Of a stretch of 64,000 bases of DNA, positions 39,790-51,554 are shown piece after piece. The position numbers were made by a program, and so were the translations under genes. The notes under the pieces are model-generated. The model searched no databases. It was not told where the DNA came from and saw only the letters and a list, made by a program, of their open reading frames with translations. Numbering within the stretch: the stretch's first letter is position 1; each line of letters starts with the position of its first letter. This DNA comes from Climacium dendroides (taxonomy: Eukaryota; Streptophyta; Bryopsida; Hypnales; Climaciaceae), in NCBI GenBank assembly GCA_950106755.1, contig OX467083.1, positions 15,247,029-15,311,028 on the forward strand. Direction: 5' to 3'.

Positions 39790-40640
39790 GCAAACATTTT
39801 CATGGAGAGTACTCCACTGGCATCGATGCATTCATATGGTTGCACGTAGACAGTGTAGATCTGGTTTGAGTAGAATTTTGAGATTATTTTAGCTGACAGC
39901 ATCTGCACGTGCAATCTGTGGAGCCTGATAGTGACTGCTTTGAGAAAACATTTTGAGACTAAACTGACATCTACCCATTCATGTCGTTGCGCATAGTATC
40001 TAATTCAAGCAAATTTTTTAAGGCTAAACTCATAATCCATAGTCCAGAGGGAAGGCCTGCATCAGATTGTTTGGAAAGCAGAGAAGCGAAGCGTACACTC
40101 CAAGATCCAGAAGGCATCATCATTGTCACCATGGTCAAGAAGATCGATGGTCGGGCTAGCTTGCACGATTAGAATGCCAGTGAACAAGTCGGGTGTTCCG
40201 GACTGAGTACTCCGAATTCACAGGCACAGCACTTCAGTGTAAGTTAGCTCAAATGGCTCCAAGTCCACATTGTTGCTCAAACAATGAGTGAGACAGTATG
40301 CTAATGGCTTCCATTATATAGCGCCAGGGTCTGTGCACAAACTCTCGTAAGACGTTGATGATTCAAGTGGACAAGAGATTTCATGCCTGAGATTCCGCAA
40401 CGTCATCTTTTGAAATTGGCTTTTCACTTATCTTTGTTCTCGCGTTTGCTTTAGCTTAGGACTTATTCTAGATGTTTATAAACGACTCCTGTTTCATTTG
40501 GGTGCACGTACCTTAGCAAGGTTGCACGAACTGTCTCCTGTAAAACGTTGATGATTCAAGTGGACAAGTCTTAAATGCGTGAGATTCCACAAGCTGATCT
40601 TTTGAAATTGGCTTCTGAGTCATTCCTTGGCTGCAGGGAA
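39790..40640. repeat. Repeated upstream module of P450 gene B
   Basis: The same module as in front of gene A, complete at 39790-40250, with the core CACCATGGTCAAGAAGATCG. A second element (GTTGATGATTCAAGTGGACA) is repeated at about 40350 and 40548. Confidence 0.7.
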
Positions 40641-41381
40641 TATGTCCCACAGAAAGTGGACAATATTGAACATGAGTGTTGGCTGGACCCATTCACTTGA
40701 ATTGATGAGTTTGCATCTGTACTGTGCTCAATGTGAAAACCATGAGAAAATGAGCAACAAAAGGTGGTAGTGCCCTGCCCAGTACGTAAGTTAACCCTTT
40801 AGGGTAGAACCACCCATTCCTAACCGTACCCACACTATAGGGTGCAGCTATTTCCAACCAAGGCTGGAATAATCATTTCCAACCAAAACTTGGAATGTGA
40901 ATTTTTCTCCTTTTCAAGGTTGGCACTAATACAGTAAATGAGATTCAATTACTCTATAGGGTTTCAAGTTCCCACGAGGTCCTCAATTGTAGGAATTTGG
41001 CCACATCGATAGTCTAATGTGGCAGAGCAACTACCACATCAGATAACAATAATAAATTATTTTTGAAAAAAAACTTGAATTTTGTAATATTAAAATTTTT
41101 AAACGATTTAAATTTTATTCATTTATTTTTAAAGTATTGTTTATTCTAGTGAGCAGTGGTTGGTTCATAGCATGGTGGAAACAAGCCTAAAATGGCCCTC
41201 CAATGTCCCCCCCAAATCTAATGAAGGTCACAACACGTGTTTTGATGAAGTGAGCAAGAAAGTAGGAAGTAGTGAGTGGGAAATTAGTTTTGGATTGATT
41301 GGAATTGGAAGAGTCTATGTATTGAATATGGGTTGAGGCCAACTTTCGGCTTCCAAAATCTTGGGAGGGTCACTTAGAGTG

Positions 41382-41915
41382 TTCACTAAAAACCATGTGC
41401 AAACAAAACTTTGGACCCCCTATAAATTTAAATAAAACTAAATGAAAAAAATATGAATAGATTTTTTTACTTTGAAAGTTTATGTTTTGAATTATTGATA
41501 TTTTAATTTGTTAATAATAATTAGTTACAAATTTTTGAAGTAAAAAGCTACATTGTAGAACTGAAAAATAACTTTCACATTCCTATATATATAAGAAAAA
41601 ATTGTCTAAAAAATGAACAAAAAATTCCTAAAAATAACCTTTCTATTGAAAGCTCATTTTGAATTGAATATTGATGCAATGGTCATCTAAATGTGTTCTT
41701 TAAAAATATTTGAGTTAAAAAAACATGCCATTTTAGTGCATTTTTAACCTCTTCTAGAAATCATTCCATATTTTATTTGAGTTTGAAATTTTGGGAGTAG
41801 AATCCTATAGTCATTAGTAAACAATGCTCGAAATTTGAAGTTAAAATTATAGTTTATTAGAAACCACTTATTCGCACGTGATTTGTTGTAGTAGAACTAA
41901 GTGCACCCCTCAAGT
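41382..41915. mobile_element. Inverted-repeat element, first copy
   Basis: The interior matches the reverse complement of 42190-42700 (for example CTTTGAAAGTTTATGTT against AACATAAACTTTCAAAG). The ends are more decayed than in the second copy. Confidence 0.55.
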
Positions 41916-42149
41916 CCAAAATTTATAGTAATTTGAATTCAAGAAAATAAAATTACAAAAAATTGACAATGCATATCATTTCTATCTTTCTACAAGACAA
42001 TAAATTTATATTACCTTCTCCTACTCCACAACATATGCAAAATCACTTAAGTGGTAAACTATGGGTGATTCTACCATAGGTATAGAAGTTACTTACATAG
42101 AAGTTAATAAGAGTATGATATATCAATGGGAGTGCAATCTCGGAGCACG

Positions 42150-42745
42150 GAGGGGGGGGGGGCACTACAAAGGAAGTTCATGGGTGAGGAGCAACCAAAC
42201 CCTAACTACCGATTTCTACTTTTCCTAATTACTTTCTAATAAACTATAATTTCAACCTACAATTTTGAGCTTTGTTTAACAATGTCTATAGGTTTCTATT
42301 GCCAAAAATTTCAATCCTAAATAACATGTGATACATTATCTAGAAAGGATTGAAAAATAAACTAAAATGCCATGTTTTTCAACTAAAATATTTATAGAGA
42401 TCACATGAAGATGACTATTGTATCAATATTTAGCCAAAATAAACTTTTAGTAGAAAGCTATTTTATAGAATTTTTTTTTTTTATTTTTCAATTTTTTTTT
42501 CTTATATAATATAGGGGTGTGAAAGTTATTTTTAGCTTTACAGTGTATCTTTTTTCTTCTAAAATTTATAACTAATTATTATTAACATAAAAAAATATCA
42601 ATAATTCAGAACATAAACTTTCAAAGTAGGAAAATCTATTCATATACTTTTTTTAGAAAAAAAAAAATTTAGGATATAATATAAGGGGTCCAAAATTTGG
42701 TCGCTCCTCACCCATAAACTTCCTTTGTAGTGCACCCCCCGGGTC
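42150..42745. mobile_element. Inverted-repeat element, second copy, CACTA-like ends
   Basis: The terminal inverted repeat of about 40 bases starts with a G run, then GCACTACAAAGGAAGTT. At the right end, read inward, it is GGGGGGTGCACTACAAAGG. No transposase inside. The exact outer border and target duplication are unclear because of the G run. Confidence 0.65.
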
Positions 42746-43769
42746 TCGAAGTTTGAGAAAAATACTGGACAAAACTCTTTAAAGCACCCAAACTCAATCT
42801 AATGGAGTTTGGTGTTTTTGTTTTTTTGTACTATTCTTAGTTAAACCAAAGACTTCCTTTGGAGTGCATTTACAGCATAAAAATTTGAAATAATGAAAGA
42901 TTGTGTGCATGCATGAATAGCAAATAAAGTAGAGCAACTTATAACCACCCAAATTTGCAATATGGGTATCTTGTGCAACGTGATGATAGTTGCCTATATT
43001 TTTTAGAGAAAGAATTAGCTGAATTGATTGGAATACAAGTAAAATTATATTAATCTAATGAGAACTTCAATTGACATGAATTTCTGTAGCAAAGAATATA
43101 AAACCAATAGTAGATGGGGGTCATGACCATTTTAAAAAGGTTCAAAATCAGTGACATACCACCCTAATCTTGTTTGATGAGTGTTATAAAAGCACAACTT
43201 CAACATTCTAAAGGCACTTCTTTTATTGGTTGAAATTACAACTTATTTTGCTAAGTAATTATTCACAATTAAGCTCACCTAAACTTTACATTTATTGAGC
43301 CACATCTTATTCAACCTTAAAATGTCTATATATAGATGTGAACTTGGCATAATTCTTTAACAATAGCACCTAATTGCTTGCCCAAAGTACATGACTTATA
43401 CACTCTACAAAAATGGATGGATTGAAATTATAGCTTACAACTATTGAGCATATTAAAATTTGCAATAATTTTGCAATAATAACCTTTAAGTTTGTAACTT
43501 TTTACATGCCTTTGGGGGTTCACTTCTATTGTGTAGTTGGTAGTGACAATGTAGAGAATTGCAATTGCAGGTTGGGAAAGAATTCCAATGCACGAATTCC
43601 AATGCCGCAAGTGAATGAACTTCTTGCTTCTCTTTAGCATTGTCTTTTTTTTTCTTTTTAGACACCAAGATGTGCACGTGAGTAAATTCCTTGCTATCCA
43701 AATTTGTACGATGCCGCGAGTATGTTTTGTGACAGATAGATGCACAAACACTTTTAGAAAAAATGTCAT

Positions 43770-43830
43770 CATAGATAAAGTGAAAACTTTACAGGAAGAT
43801 GATCTTTTATGATTCTGGTACTTTAGTAGC
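43770..43830 (+). pseudogene. Possible third trace of the R1 exon
   Basis: The frame DKVKTLQEDDLL followed by a stop resembles the FVKEVQTLQEND stretch of R1a and R1b in both bases and residues. It is short and decayed and could be chance. Confidence 0.25.
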
Positions 43831-43999
43831 TTTCATTACATTGTGATGCATCTAGAAATTCGATCCACTCAAGTCTCTCAGCATCCACATAAAGCAACAG
43901 TTGAAGCTTGATGAAGAGCAACCATGACCTCACTCATAATGATAGCGAAGGAATTGAGATTTCCGCTCAAATTTACTACCACTGTTGCTGTAGAGTTCT

Positions 44000-44090
44000 A
44001 GTACGCCATACCTGCTTGCTTTGCTCCTGAATATTCTGCATTTGAAGTCCGTCCACATTAGCCTGGATGCAGGCCTGTCTCCAGCCTGTT
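44000..44090 (-). other. Possible isolated exon, unidentified
   Basis: On the minus strand an acceptor-like TGAAACAG is followed by a frame reading ACIQANVDGLQMQNIQEQSK and then a GTATGG donor. Base composition is richer in G and C than its surroundings. No other exon of the same gene was found nearby and the family is not recognised. Confidence 0.3.
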
Positions 44091-44150
44091 TCACAAGTCA
44101 CGTCAAATATAAACAAGGATGCTAATTGTGCAAGAATAGGTTGTAATCGT

Positions 44151-45303
44151 CATAAGCTGAAATTCTAACCCCTATATTACCAAGAAGCCCGACTTGGGTC
44201 TCATGTGTTTTTGGCAGTTCGGAGTATCTCGTGTAGGGACTGTCTTCTCCCCAATTTGAAAATCTGAGAAAAGTGATGCATTTTGTCCTCTATTATGAAA
44301 TTAGTGCCATCATTCTGAATTTTGAAGTTTTCACAGTATGATCAATCAAATTGGTTCATTTTGAAACCATGAATCCTGTGTGAAACACACTATTCTTTAG
44401 AAGGCTTGCCCTAAGATCTCTCGAGGCGTGCTTTCTGGTTGCTATGCCTTGTCCTCTTCCGGGTTTAGGGTTCTCACGACGCATTGTTTTGAAGAAGTAC
44501 TGTATTGTTCTGGTAAGTCTTGGGGTTTATGCTTGGCCGGGAAGCTGCCCATGCAACAGAACAGGGGTTTGCGGTGGGGTTTACATGTTGCTCTGATCTT
44601 CACATCAATTCCTATTACGGCAAGTTAGACCTCGAATGAAAGCCCGATCATTTCGGAAGTGAACTGGGAATGAGTTCAACTAGAATCATTCTACAGCATT
44701 CAGGATATTCTCCTTCGGAAACGGAGACGATTTCAGGGAATCCTGACTTCTGTGGAGTGAAGAAGTGCATGGGCAATGAGCGCATTGCTGACAAGCCTGA
44801 CTACAGCTTTAAGCGTAGCACAGCTGGGTTTTTTTGTCACCCACCCTGTTTTTCAGCTTCAGTATGATATTGGTCAGGAACATTTTGTAAAAGAGGTGCA
44901 GACTTTACAAGAGAATGATTTTTCATTTTCTGGATGTACCTTATGAGGACAGAGAAGAGTGGAAGATTTTCGGTGCGTTGTGATTCTCCACTCGATCACA
45001 CGACGGTTTTGTTTTTTCTCTTGGATGGTAAAGCTGTGATCGATGAGTGACGCAGAGGCGACTTCTCTTTTTCTTCCTTTCTATTCATGCTCGAGTCATC
45101 CATGCAACGTCAGTTTACGAGGGCAATGCCAAGAGTCAGTGAGTATCTTCTACTTTGGTGATAATCACTTTGTTTGCAGCAGGCAGAGTCATTTGTGGAA
45201 AAAGAATTCGGATTTTAAGGAGTCACCTGTTCGATCCTTTTCTCACCCCAGACAGCGGCAGAGATGACTTCATGCAGGCTAACTTAATCCTTGAACTTTG
45301 AAC
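44151..45303 (+). repeat. Low-copy repeat R1b, second copy
   Basis: Nearly identical to R1a. It differs by small deletions: about 50 bases near 44535, 9 bases near 45104 and about 38 bases near 45286. Its terminal exon is broken early (AESFVEKEFGF, then TAA at 45215-45220). A TTAA-flanked element starts exactly at its right end, and a short match to R1a resumes at about 46393. Confidence 0.85.
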
Positions 45304-46393
45304 TTAACCCCTTCAATTCCTTGACTATGTTTTCACCAAAAATGTTCCAAAGCTGCCATTTCTATTACAAGAACCAAATTCTTGAAAAAAAACATTAATT
45401 TTTAGACATAACTTGTAACTATAGGATTTTTTGTATGATGTTGACTTGAAAACATGTGGAAGTTTCCATTATGTGGATTGCAAGATAAGATAGGAGCACC
45501 CATAACCATCAATTTTAGGGTTTTGAACATGATGTCTATTAATAGACATCCAACAAATTATTGGACCCTATTAGCAAGAGAAAAAGAATTCCTATGCACT
45601 TTCTAATGTATTATTTGGACAATGTGAGAATAAGTTGTGAATTTTTTTAAAGAGTTGACTATGCATGCACCTAATACCAATAACAACGTTTGATTTTAGA
45701 TACAATACATCTTTGTAATCACATCTATTTACTTCCCAAGATTTTCCAAGATTTGATTCAAAGCTTTGATCAATGAGATGAAATTTATGAGGAGTTTTAG
45801 TTTGTGGGTAATTATGGATTTTCTATTTTAAAATAAACTTTGAAGTCCTTTATTTTAACTCAATTTCCAATATTTAAAAAAAATTGAATTAGGTGTAGAT
45901 TTTTTTATTACAACATTACAACCATTGGGATTGACATTTTTCAATTACATAATTAAATTGTTAACAATTTAGTATTTTGAATCATTCTTTACATCTTTCT
46001 ACTTAATATTTTTCCTATATGTTGTGCAATTTGAAATGATTTGAAAATTTTCAAGCATGTAGCCAACTTGCCTTGAAGAATGAATCCAAAGCCCATTTGA
46101 ATCAAAGCTTTTCACATGTACATAAATCTAGAAAATCAATTTCAAATTTTGGATTTTGAAAAAAGTTATTTTAAAAATCTTTCAGAACCATCCATTTACA
46201 AAAAAAGTAACATATTAGGCCATAACTTTTTGCTCATTTTTCCAAATGTCTTGAATTTTAGTACATATGAAAGATATTCTTCATCCACATCTTCTATTAA
46301 ATTTTGGGCCAAAATATGAAAATCTCCAATCACATGTACTTGCCCAAAATTGCTATGTTGCCAAATTTAGCAAATTGGCCCTTTGGGGATTAA
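45304..46393. mobile_element. TTAA-flanked element inserted in R1b
   Basis: The left end TTAACCCCTTCAATTCC and the right end CCTTTGGGGATTAA bound about 1.1 kb. R1a shows the uninterrupted site, with AAATGAAGTTTACTGTTGC following directly; the equivalent AAATGAAGTTTGTTGTTGC follows the right end here. Its left end matches the reversed right end of the 32.0-32.9 kb element. Confidence 0.65.
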
Positions 46394-46880
46394 AGAAATG
46401 CAAATGAAGTTTGTTGTTGCAAATTTTAAAAGTCAGCAAATAGAGAATATTGTTGAAATGGCAATCATTCTGCAACTTTGGTACTTTAAAAGTTTGAAAT
46501 CTATACTTGATCTAGATAGTTTAGATTGTCTGACCTACTTCTACTTAACAATTTTTTTAAGAATGAAAATTAAGATTTTTTAAATTTAATTTTTTTCCTA
46601 GATTCAAAACTCAATTAAGTTACGAAGGTTCAAAGTCAAATAACCTAGTCTCGTAATGTGCAAAAAATCTTGTTTTCTTCACTTTACATATAGATATCTT
46701 GCAATCTATCTAGTCAAAATTTCTGAAATTTATTCCACACATTCTTATACTAGCTAGGCATAAGATCCTACAACTAGATGTGCCAAAAAAAAACATACAA
46801 AATTTCCTTTTACTCTTTGCAATAGAAATTTTGAGTGTTTTTCAGCAAAAAAAGGCGTTGGTCTTTCAGGGATTAAATTA
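45750..46880. repeat. Dispersed non-coding repeat shared with 9.4 and 32.3 kb
   Basis: AAATAAACTTTGAAGT and ACAACCATTGGGATT with their surroundings recur at 9440-9700, 32260-32880 and here. They are interior parts of the TTAA-flanked family. No open frame is conserved. Confidence 0.6.
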
Positions 46881-48089
46881 ACTCAAATCCCACTCTTGGT
46901 TCCATATCTTTTTTGCTATCCATCATGTCACATATGCATCAACAACTTTAGAATAAAAGTGACTTCATTGCAAGACCTTGATCAAATTCTTTGAGTCTTG
47001 GGCTTTATATATATAGAACCAAATCTGAAGCAACATAGGGTTTTTTTCTCGGTCTCTACCAAACTTTGGTTTTAAAACTATACCTCAATTATGGCTTATT
47101 TTTGATGACTTGGTTAGAAATGTCTCAATCACAAATCCCTATGTATACTCTATTGGGCATCCAATTAAGGATCAAAATAGAACAAGATGTTGGTTGGTGA
47201 GATGTCATTGTACATATACTTTGTATCATAGCATTTCTCCATGATAACAAATTAATGAGCATCGACAATGTCAAGTTCACATGATTTCTATGGTAAAGGC
47301 AATGATTTCAAGTTCCTCTTTTGTGAACTCATCACCAATTTTCAGTCAAAAACAAGTACCTCTTCCATCACCCAAGATAATACTCAATACACTAGAAAAG
47401 CAAATGAGGAGACCTTCAAAATTCTTTAAGCTTGGCTATAAACATTGCTCAAGTGAAGCAATGTTTTGGTATCTATTTTTAGCAGCATTTTGGTACCTAT
47501 TTTGAACAACATTTGTTTGTTGCTTGTTTGGAAATTGCTAAATTTGGATTCTAATGTTGTTTTACTTGTTTTCTTCTTTGGGAACATTTTTTTCAATGAT
47601 TTATCTATTTTAGGAAAGATAGATATTAATATTTTAATAATCTAGACCAATGAATATCAATATATGTGTATAATATTCATATAATACAATATATAGTACA
47701 TTGCACTTTGTAGTCTACAATACAACATACACTTTTTGTACAAATGAAGTATGTGTTATATAATTATGTAAGAGAGACAAGCATATTATACTTAATGGGA
47801 GTCTCACCAAGGACTATGTTATGGGATAATGTCCTCAACAAAGAATAAAGATGGGAACAACAATGTCCTCAACAATGAAGATGGTGAACTGCATTGGGTG
47901 TGCAATACTCGAACAATCTCTCATTAACCTTTGCTCAGACATTGTTTAGAAAATTGCCTCTTGCTAGATGTTGCTTTTGTTTGGACAAACATTGTTCTAT
48001 TCTTGCAAGCACGACAAGTATGACTAAAAAACATTACAAACCCCCTCTTGTTCTATTAGAGTGTTAGTAACCACTTTAATTAATACCTT
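46394..48089. other. AT-rich spacer without recognised genes
   Basis: Begins with about 50 bases matching the right flank of R1a, then decayed repeat to about 46.9 kb. No gene seen after that. Confidence 0.55.
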
Positions 48090-48211
48090 TACCTTGTTTC
48101 GGAAAACTACACATCCATCAACAATCAAGGTTTTTGGAACTAATAACTATGTGTACTCAATGATCTTACACAATGCATTGTACCATCATTCCCAACAAAG
48201 ATTTTTGTATT

Positions 48212-48436
48212 AGAGAAATTTGAACCTTCATGAGGGTCATTTGACTTTTGGGAAAAATGTAAATACAAGGAAATATAAAATAATATTTAAAAATATTATA
48301 AAATATTATTTTTGAGTTGACATGGAAAAAGTTTTTTTTTTAATTTAAAATATTTTTAAAATTTCTACTTTTGTTGTATTTGTACAATTGTCGAAAGTCA
48401 AATTGCCCTCTAGAGGCCCTAAATTTCCTCTAATGC
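48212..48436. mobile_element. MITE of about 225 bp in FO synthase copy 3
   Basis: Left TTAGAGAAATTTGAACC and right, read inward, TTAGAGGAAATTTAGGGCC begin an inverted repeat of about 40 bases that also contains TTTGACTTT. The element interrupts sequence that is continuous in FO synthase copies 1 and 2. Confidence 0.65.
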
Positions 48437-48505
48437 AAGATCCACCATTCTCTCAAAGAGGTTGTCTACAATGTTCCCAATTGATTTGGATAAGGTGGGT
48501 GCACC

Positions 48506-48651
48506 TGAAATTGCACCATGCCTAACACCACCATCATCACTTTGTATACATCTCCAAAATCAATATGTACCTAAGTATTGAAATTGCACCATGCCTAATA
48601 CTACCATCATCACTTTGTATACATCTCCAAAATCAATATGTATCTAAGTAT
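48506..48651. repeat. 73-bp tandem duplication
   Basis: Two units, 48506-48578 and 48579-48651, differ at a few bases. Both contain GCACCATGCCTAA and CCACCATCATCACTTTG or a close variant. It lies inside a second insertion in copy 3. Confidence 0.85.
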
Positions 48652-49515
48652 GTGGAAGAAGTGGTTTTAGAACATCTACCAAATTAAAATTTTGACCATT
48701 CATGACTTTTTCATACGTTATCCAAATTAGTTAAAAGTGATAGTTTTGGGGGTAGCTACCTTAAGCTACAATCTAGAGAAGAGAAATATGCATTTTGGGC
48801 AAGGCCTTGGGACCACCCAAGATTCTTCTCATGTGCACGAACCTTTAAAATTGTAGGTTCCTAAATCATTTTTTCCTTCTTAACTCTTAAACGACGAGCT
48901 GGTCACCGTGGAAATCATCTGTTTGGGTGCGGTGATTTGTTGGCTTAAAAAAAAATGCAAAAGCACTCATTGGAAGTCAAACTACTATATAAGACCTCCC
49001 CTTTTCAAGCAAAATTCCCTGGAAGAATAGTTGCACTTCTATCCTACACGAAGATTCTTTGTCATTCATCAACTAGAAAATGGCGACTGCGTCATCTATG
49101 GGTTAAATTCATGACCGCATGCATCTTACAAACTCTAAATTTAAAGATGAGATCCAGCATTCACCAAAAAAGTTGGTCTACATGAACAAAAGAGATTCAA
49201 AACAGCAATGCGAACAGAAAATTTACTGATGTTGTGGACAAATCTTCTAAAAAGAAAGGGTTGAGCTAGAATTATTTCTGCATTCACAACTCTCCAACTG
49301 ATGGTTTGTAACTTACGATGGTCTGCAGACAATCAACTCATATTCTTGAGCTCTGCCAAAAATCAGTTGATTCAATTTGGCTCACAACTACGCACGCTGC
49401 GGTTACTCCATTTGATTCCAAAACAACGAAACGTCGACACAAACAAGGTTCAGAACTTCCTGACCAGCTTTGGCTCCATCAGCTTGCCTGCATCTACTGT
49501 TGAATCCGCAAACAA

Positions 49516-51554
49516 TGTAGGAGGTCCATGAATCGCCCACTTAAGGGAACTGAATTTGGGGGAGGTGAAGCTTCTTCAAACATTTTTCTGTCAATTTTCT
49601 TGAAAGATAAGGTAAAACAGCCCATTGTGCTCAGAATGATGAGGAGCTTGACATCATCTTGTTGCTGAAATTTTTTCAAATTTTTCTCCCACATGAGTAC
49701 AAGTGTGAGAAACAACAAGTGCAATTGAAATTAAATTTTTTTTGACAAAGTATGAACTCGCTAGGAATTTTCGAAGTATTCAGCCCAAAAGAGTCTGTAG
49801 ACTACCTTAAAACCACCAAAATCTGAATGCATAATGCTCATCTTACTACCTAATGCAGTCAAATATTTTCTATATGGAAGGCCTAAAAAGTCAATTTTTA
49901 CAATGAATTTCACACCTAAAAGTCAAAAGTTCCTAATGAGGTCACTGTTCACTCCATTACTATCATGTAAGACAAGCATTGTGATCCATATCTCACATAT
50001 TGAAAAAAAACCCATGATGGGTCATTTCCTAGGTGACCGCAATGGATTGTTTTACCTTAAGTGGAACTCGCATCTAACCCAAGTTGTTTCATATTTTTTG
50101 GAGCTTTGTGGAATTAGTTATGAAAATTTGAAGTTGAAATGACATAGGGCTCTAAAATCGCTTACACATGTACATTGCTAAAGGCTACAAAAAAAAAACA
50201 TGTACAAATAGTGTACATTTGAGGAGGTAGACAAATTTAAAGTTAGTGCGCCTTTAAAACCTCCTACCTTAGATTGACATGCTACAAGGGGCTTGCAAGA
50301 AGATATCAAGTAATACAAGCATATAAAGTATGATAATGTGACAACCAAGATTGTAAAAGCAATTGACAAGCCTTTGTCCTAAACCCTAAACCTCATAGAA
50401 ATCGCGCCTACATCAACTAACTGCGAGTACCTCAACTCCGTTCGAACTACCCAAGATTCCTCTACAAAGAATTCGAAACACCTTCACCACACCTCCATGC
50501 CCTAAACCACAAGTTCAAATTTTGTCAAACTCACTGCGCATCGCGCGTGTGCACATTTCCCACTAGTTGTTACATTGAAAATGCACTAAAGTACTAAAGC
50601 TTAACAGAAAGTCTGGATTAAAATGAGCTCATTCATCCACTGACTTCAAGATATGTTCTAGATATATCCTAGACTTATATAGTATCTGTATCTGACTAGT
50701 ACTGTAGCTGAATATTAACTGAACCTACTAAATTTAATTCCTTGAATCCCATTCTTTTGCCCCTAATTTATATCTACCTAAATTTTAATGGACCATATTT
50801 TCCGGCTACCTATATTACTTATAAAGGACATGCCACTTTTAATTTTCATTATTTTATATGTAAGTTTCTTATAAATTTTACCCAAAATGATTTAAATCTA
50901 GTCTATCTTCCGCCGCAATTAGGTTTCTTAAATGCGGGAAGTGTCCTCCCCAAGTACAATTCAGAGTGGGCGGTCTGAAAATAGCACATAGAATGCTGCC
51001 ATTTTAACAAAATTTCCCATATTAATAATATTCTAGTCATTTTTTGACGATTTTTAGTGTAATGAGGAAATTTTTAATTTGAAATCTGAACAGTGAAAAG
51101 TTAGAGACAAGCATTTGGAATATGTGGAAAAAATTTCAAGAATTTTCAAATTAGAGATTGCAAGCTTGAAGTTAGAAGAAAATGCATTTTTCTTGAAATC
51201 ACCCCAACATAGCTAACAAAGTTTGACTCCTCTTAGAATGAGATTTGAGGACTAAATTTTTTTTCAAACAATTGTATGCCCTATTTTATTAGTTACATAC
51301 ATGCCAAATTTAAAAAATTGATGAGCTTTTTTGCAAAAGATTCCAAAAAGATTTTCAAATTGCCTAAGTTGCCCAAAAGGTTTAGGGCAACATACCTTTT
51401 GATCCAGGCACATGATTGGAAAAAAATTGGTTTTTCATTAAGGTACATGCCTATAGTGTCCAAATTTCATGAACATCCAACCAAAAATGACTTTGGAGGA
51501 AACTACATGAGATTTCTTGCGTACGTTGAACAGACACTTGGTCCTTTAAAGGTT
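49516..51554. other. Spacer without recognised genes
   Basis: A short GC-richer patch at 50400-50560 stands out, ending in GCGCATCGCGCGTG, and may be an old promoter or untranslated exon. The 130-codon frame at 51276-51668 is Lys-rich, shows no domain and overlaps the end of FO synthase copy 1. Confidence 0.5.
50950..51021. mobile_element. Solo end of the GGGGAATTT MITE family
   Basis: GCGGTCTGAAAATAGCAC followed by GCCATTTTAACAAAATTTCC matches the right end of the 25.8 kb element. The left end was not found. Confidence 0.45.

Larger units (their letters stand above)
34030..40830. repeat. Segmental duplication unit B, carrying P450 gene B
   Basis: Matches unit A. The left part (34055-34375) corresponds to 10090-10440. 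The right part (40540-40800) corresponds to 18640-19260, which places the far upstream end of both units. Confidence 0.75.
48090..49515 (-). pseudogene. FO synthase copy 3, a short fragment broken by insertions
   Basis: This stretch aligns by eye with the linker exon, the following intron and the VPRLAVYP exon of copies 1 and 2. The linker exon lies in pieces between about 48100 and 48830. The later exon is at about 49510-49470, reading ADAGKLMEPKLV. The part at 49.1-49.25 kb matches an intron segment that copy 1 has at 54.08-54.2 kb and copy 2 lacks, so copies 1 and 3 share a more recent structure. At least three insertions split it: a MITE at 48212-48436, a block with a 73-base tandem duplication at 48500-48760, and unmatched DNA at about 48.9-49.1 kb. 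No reading frame survives. Confidence 0.7.
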
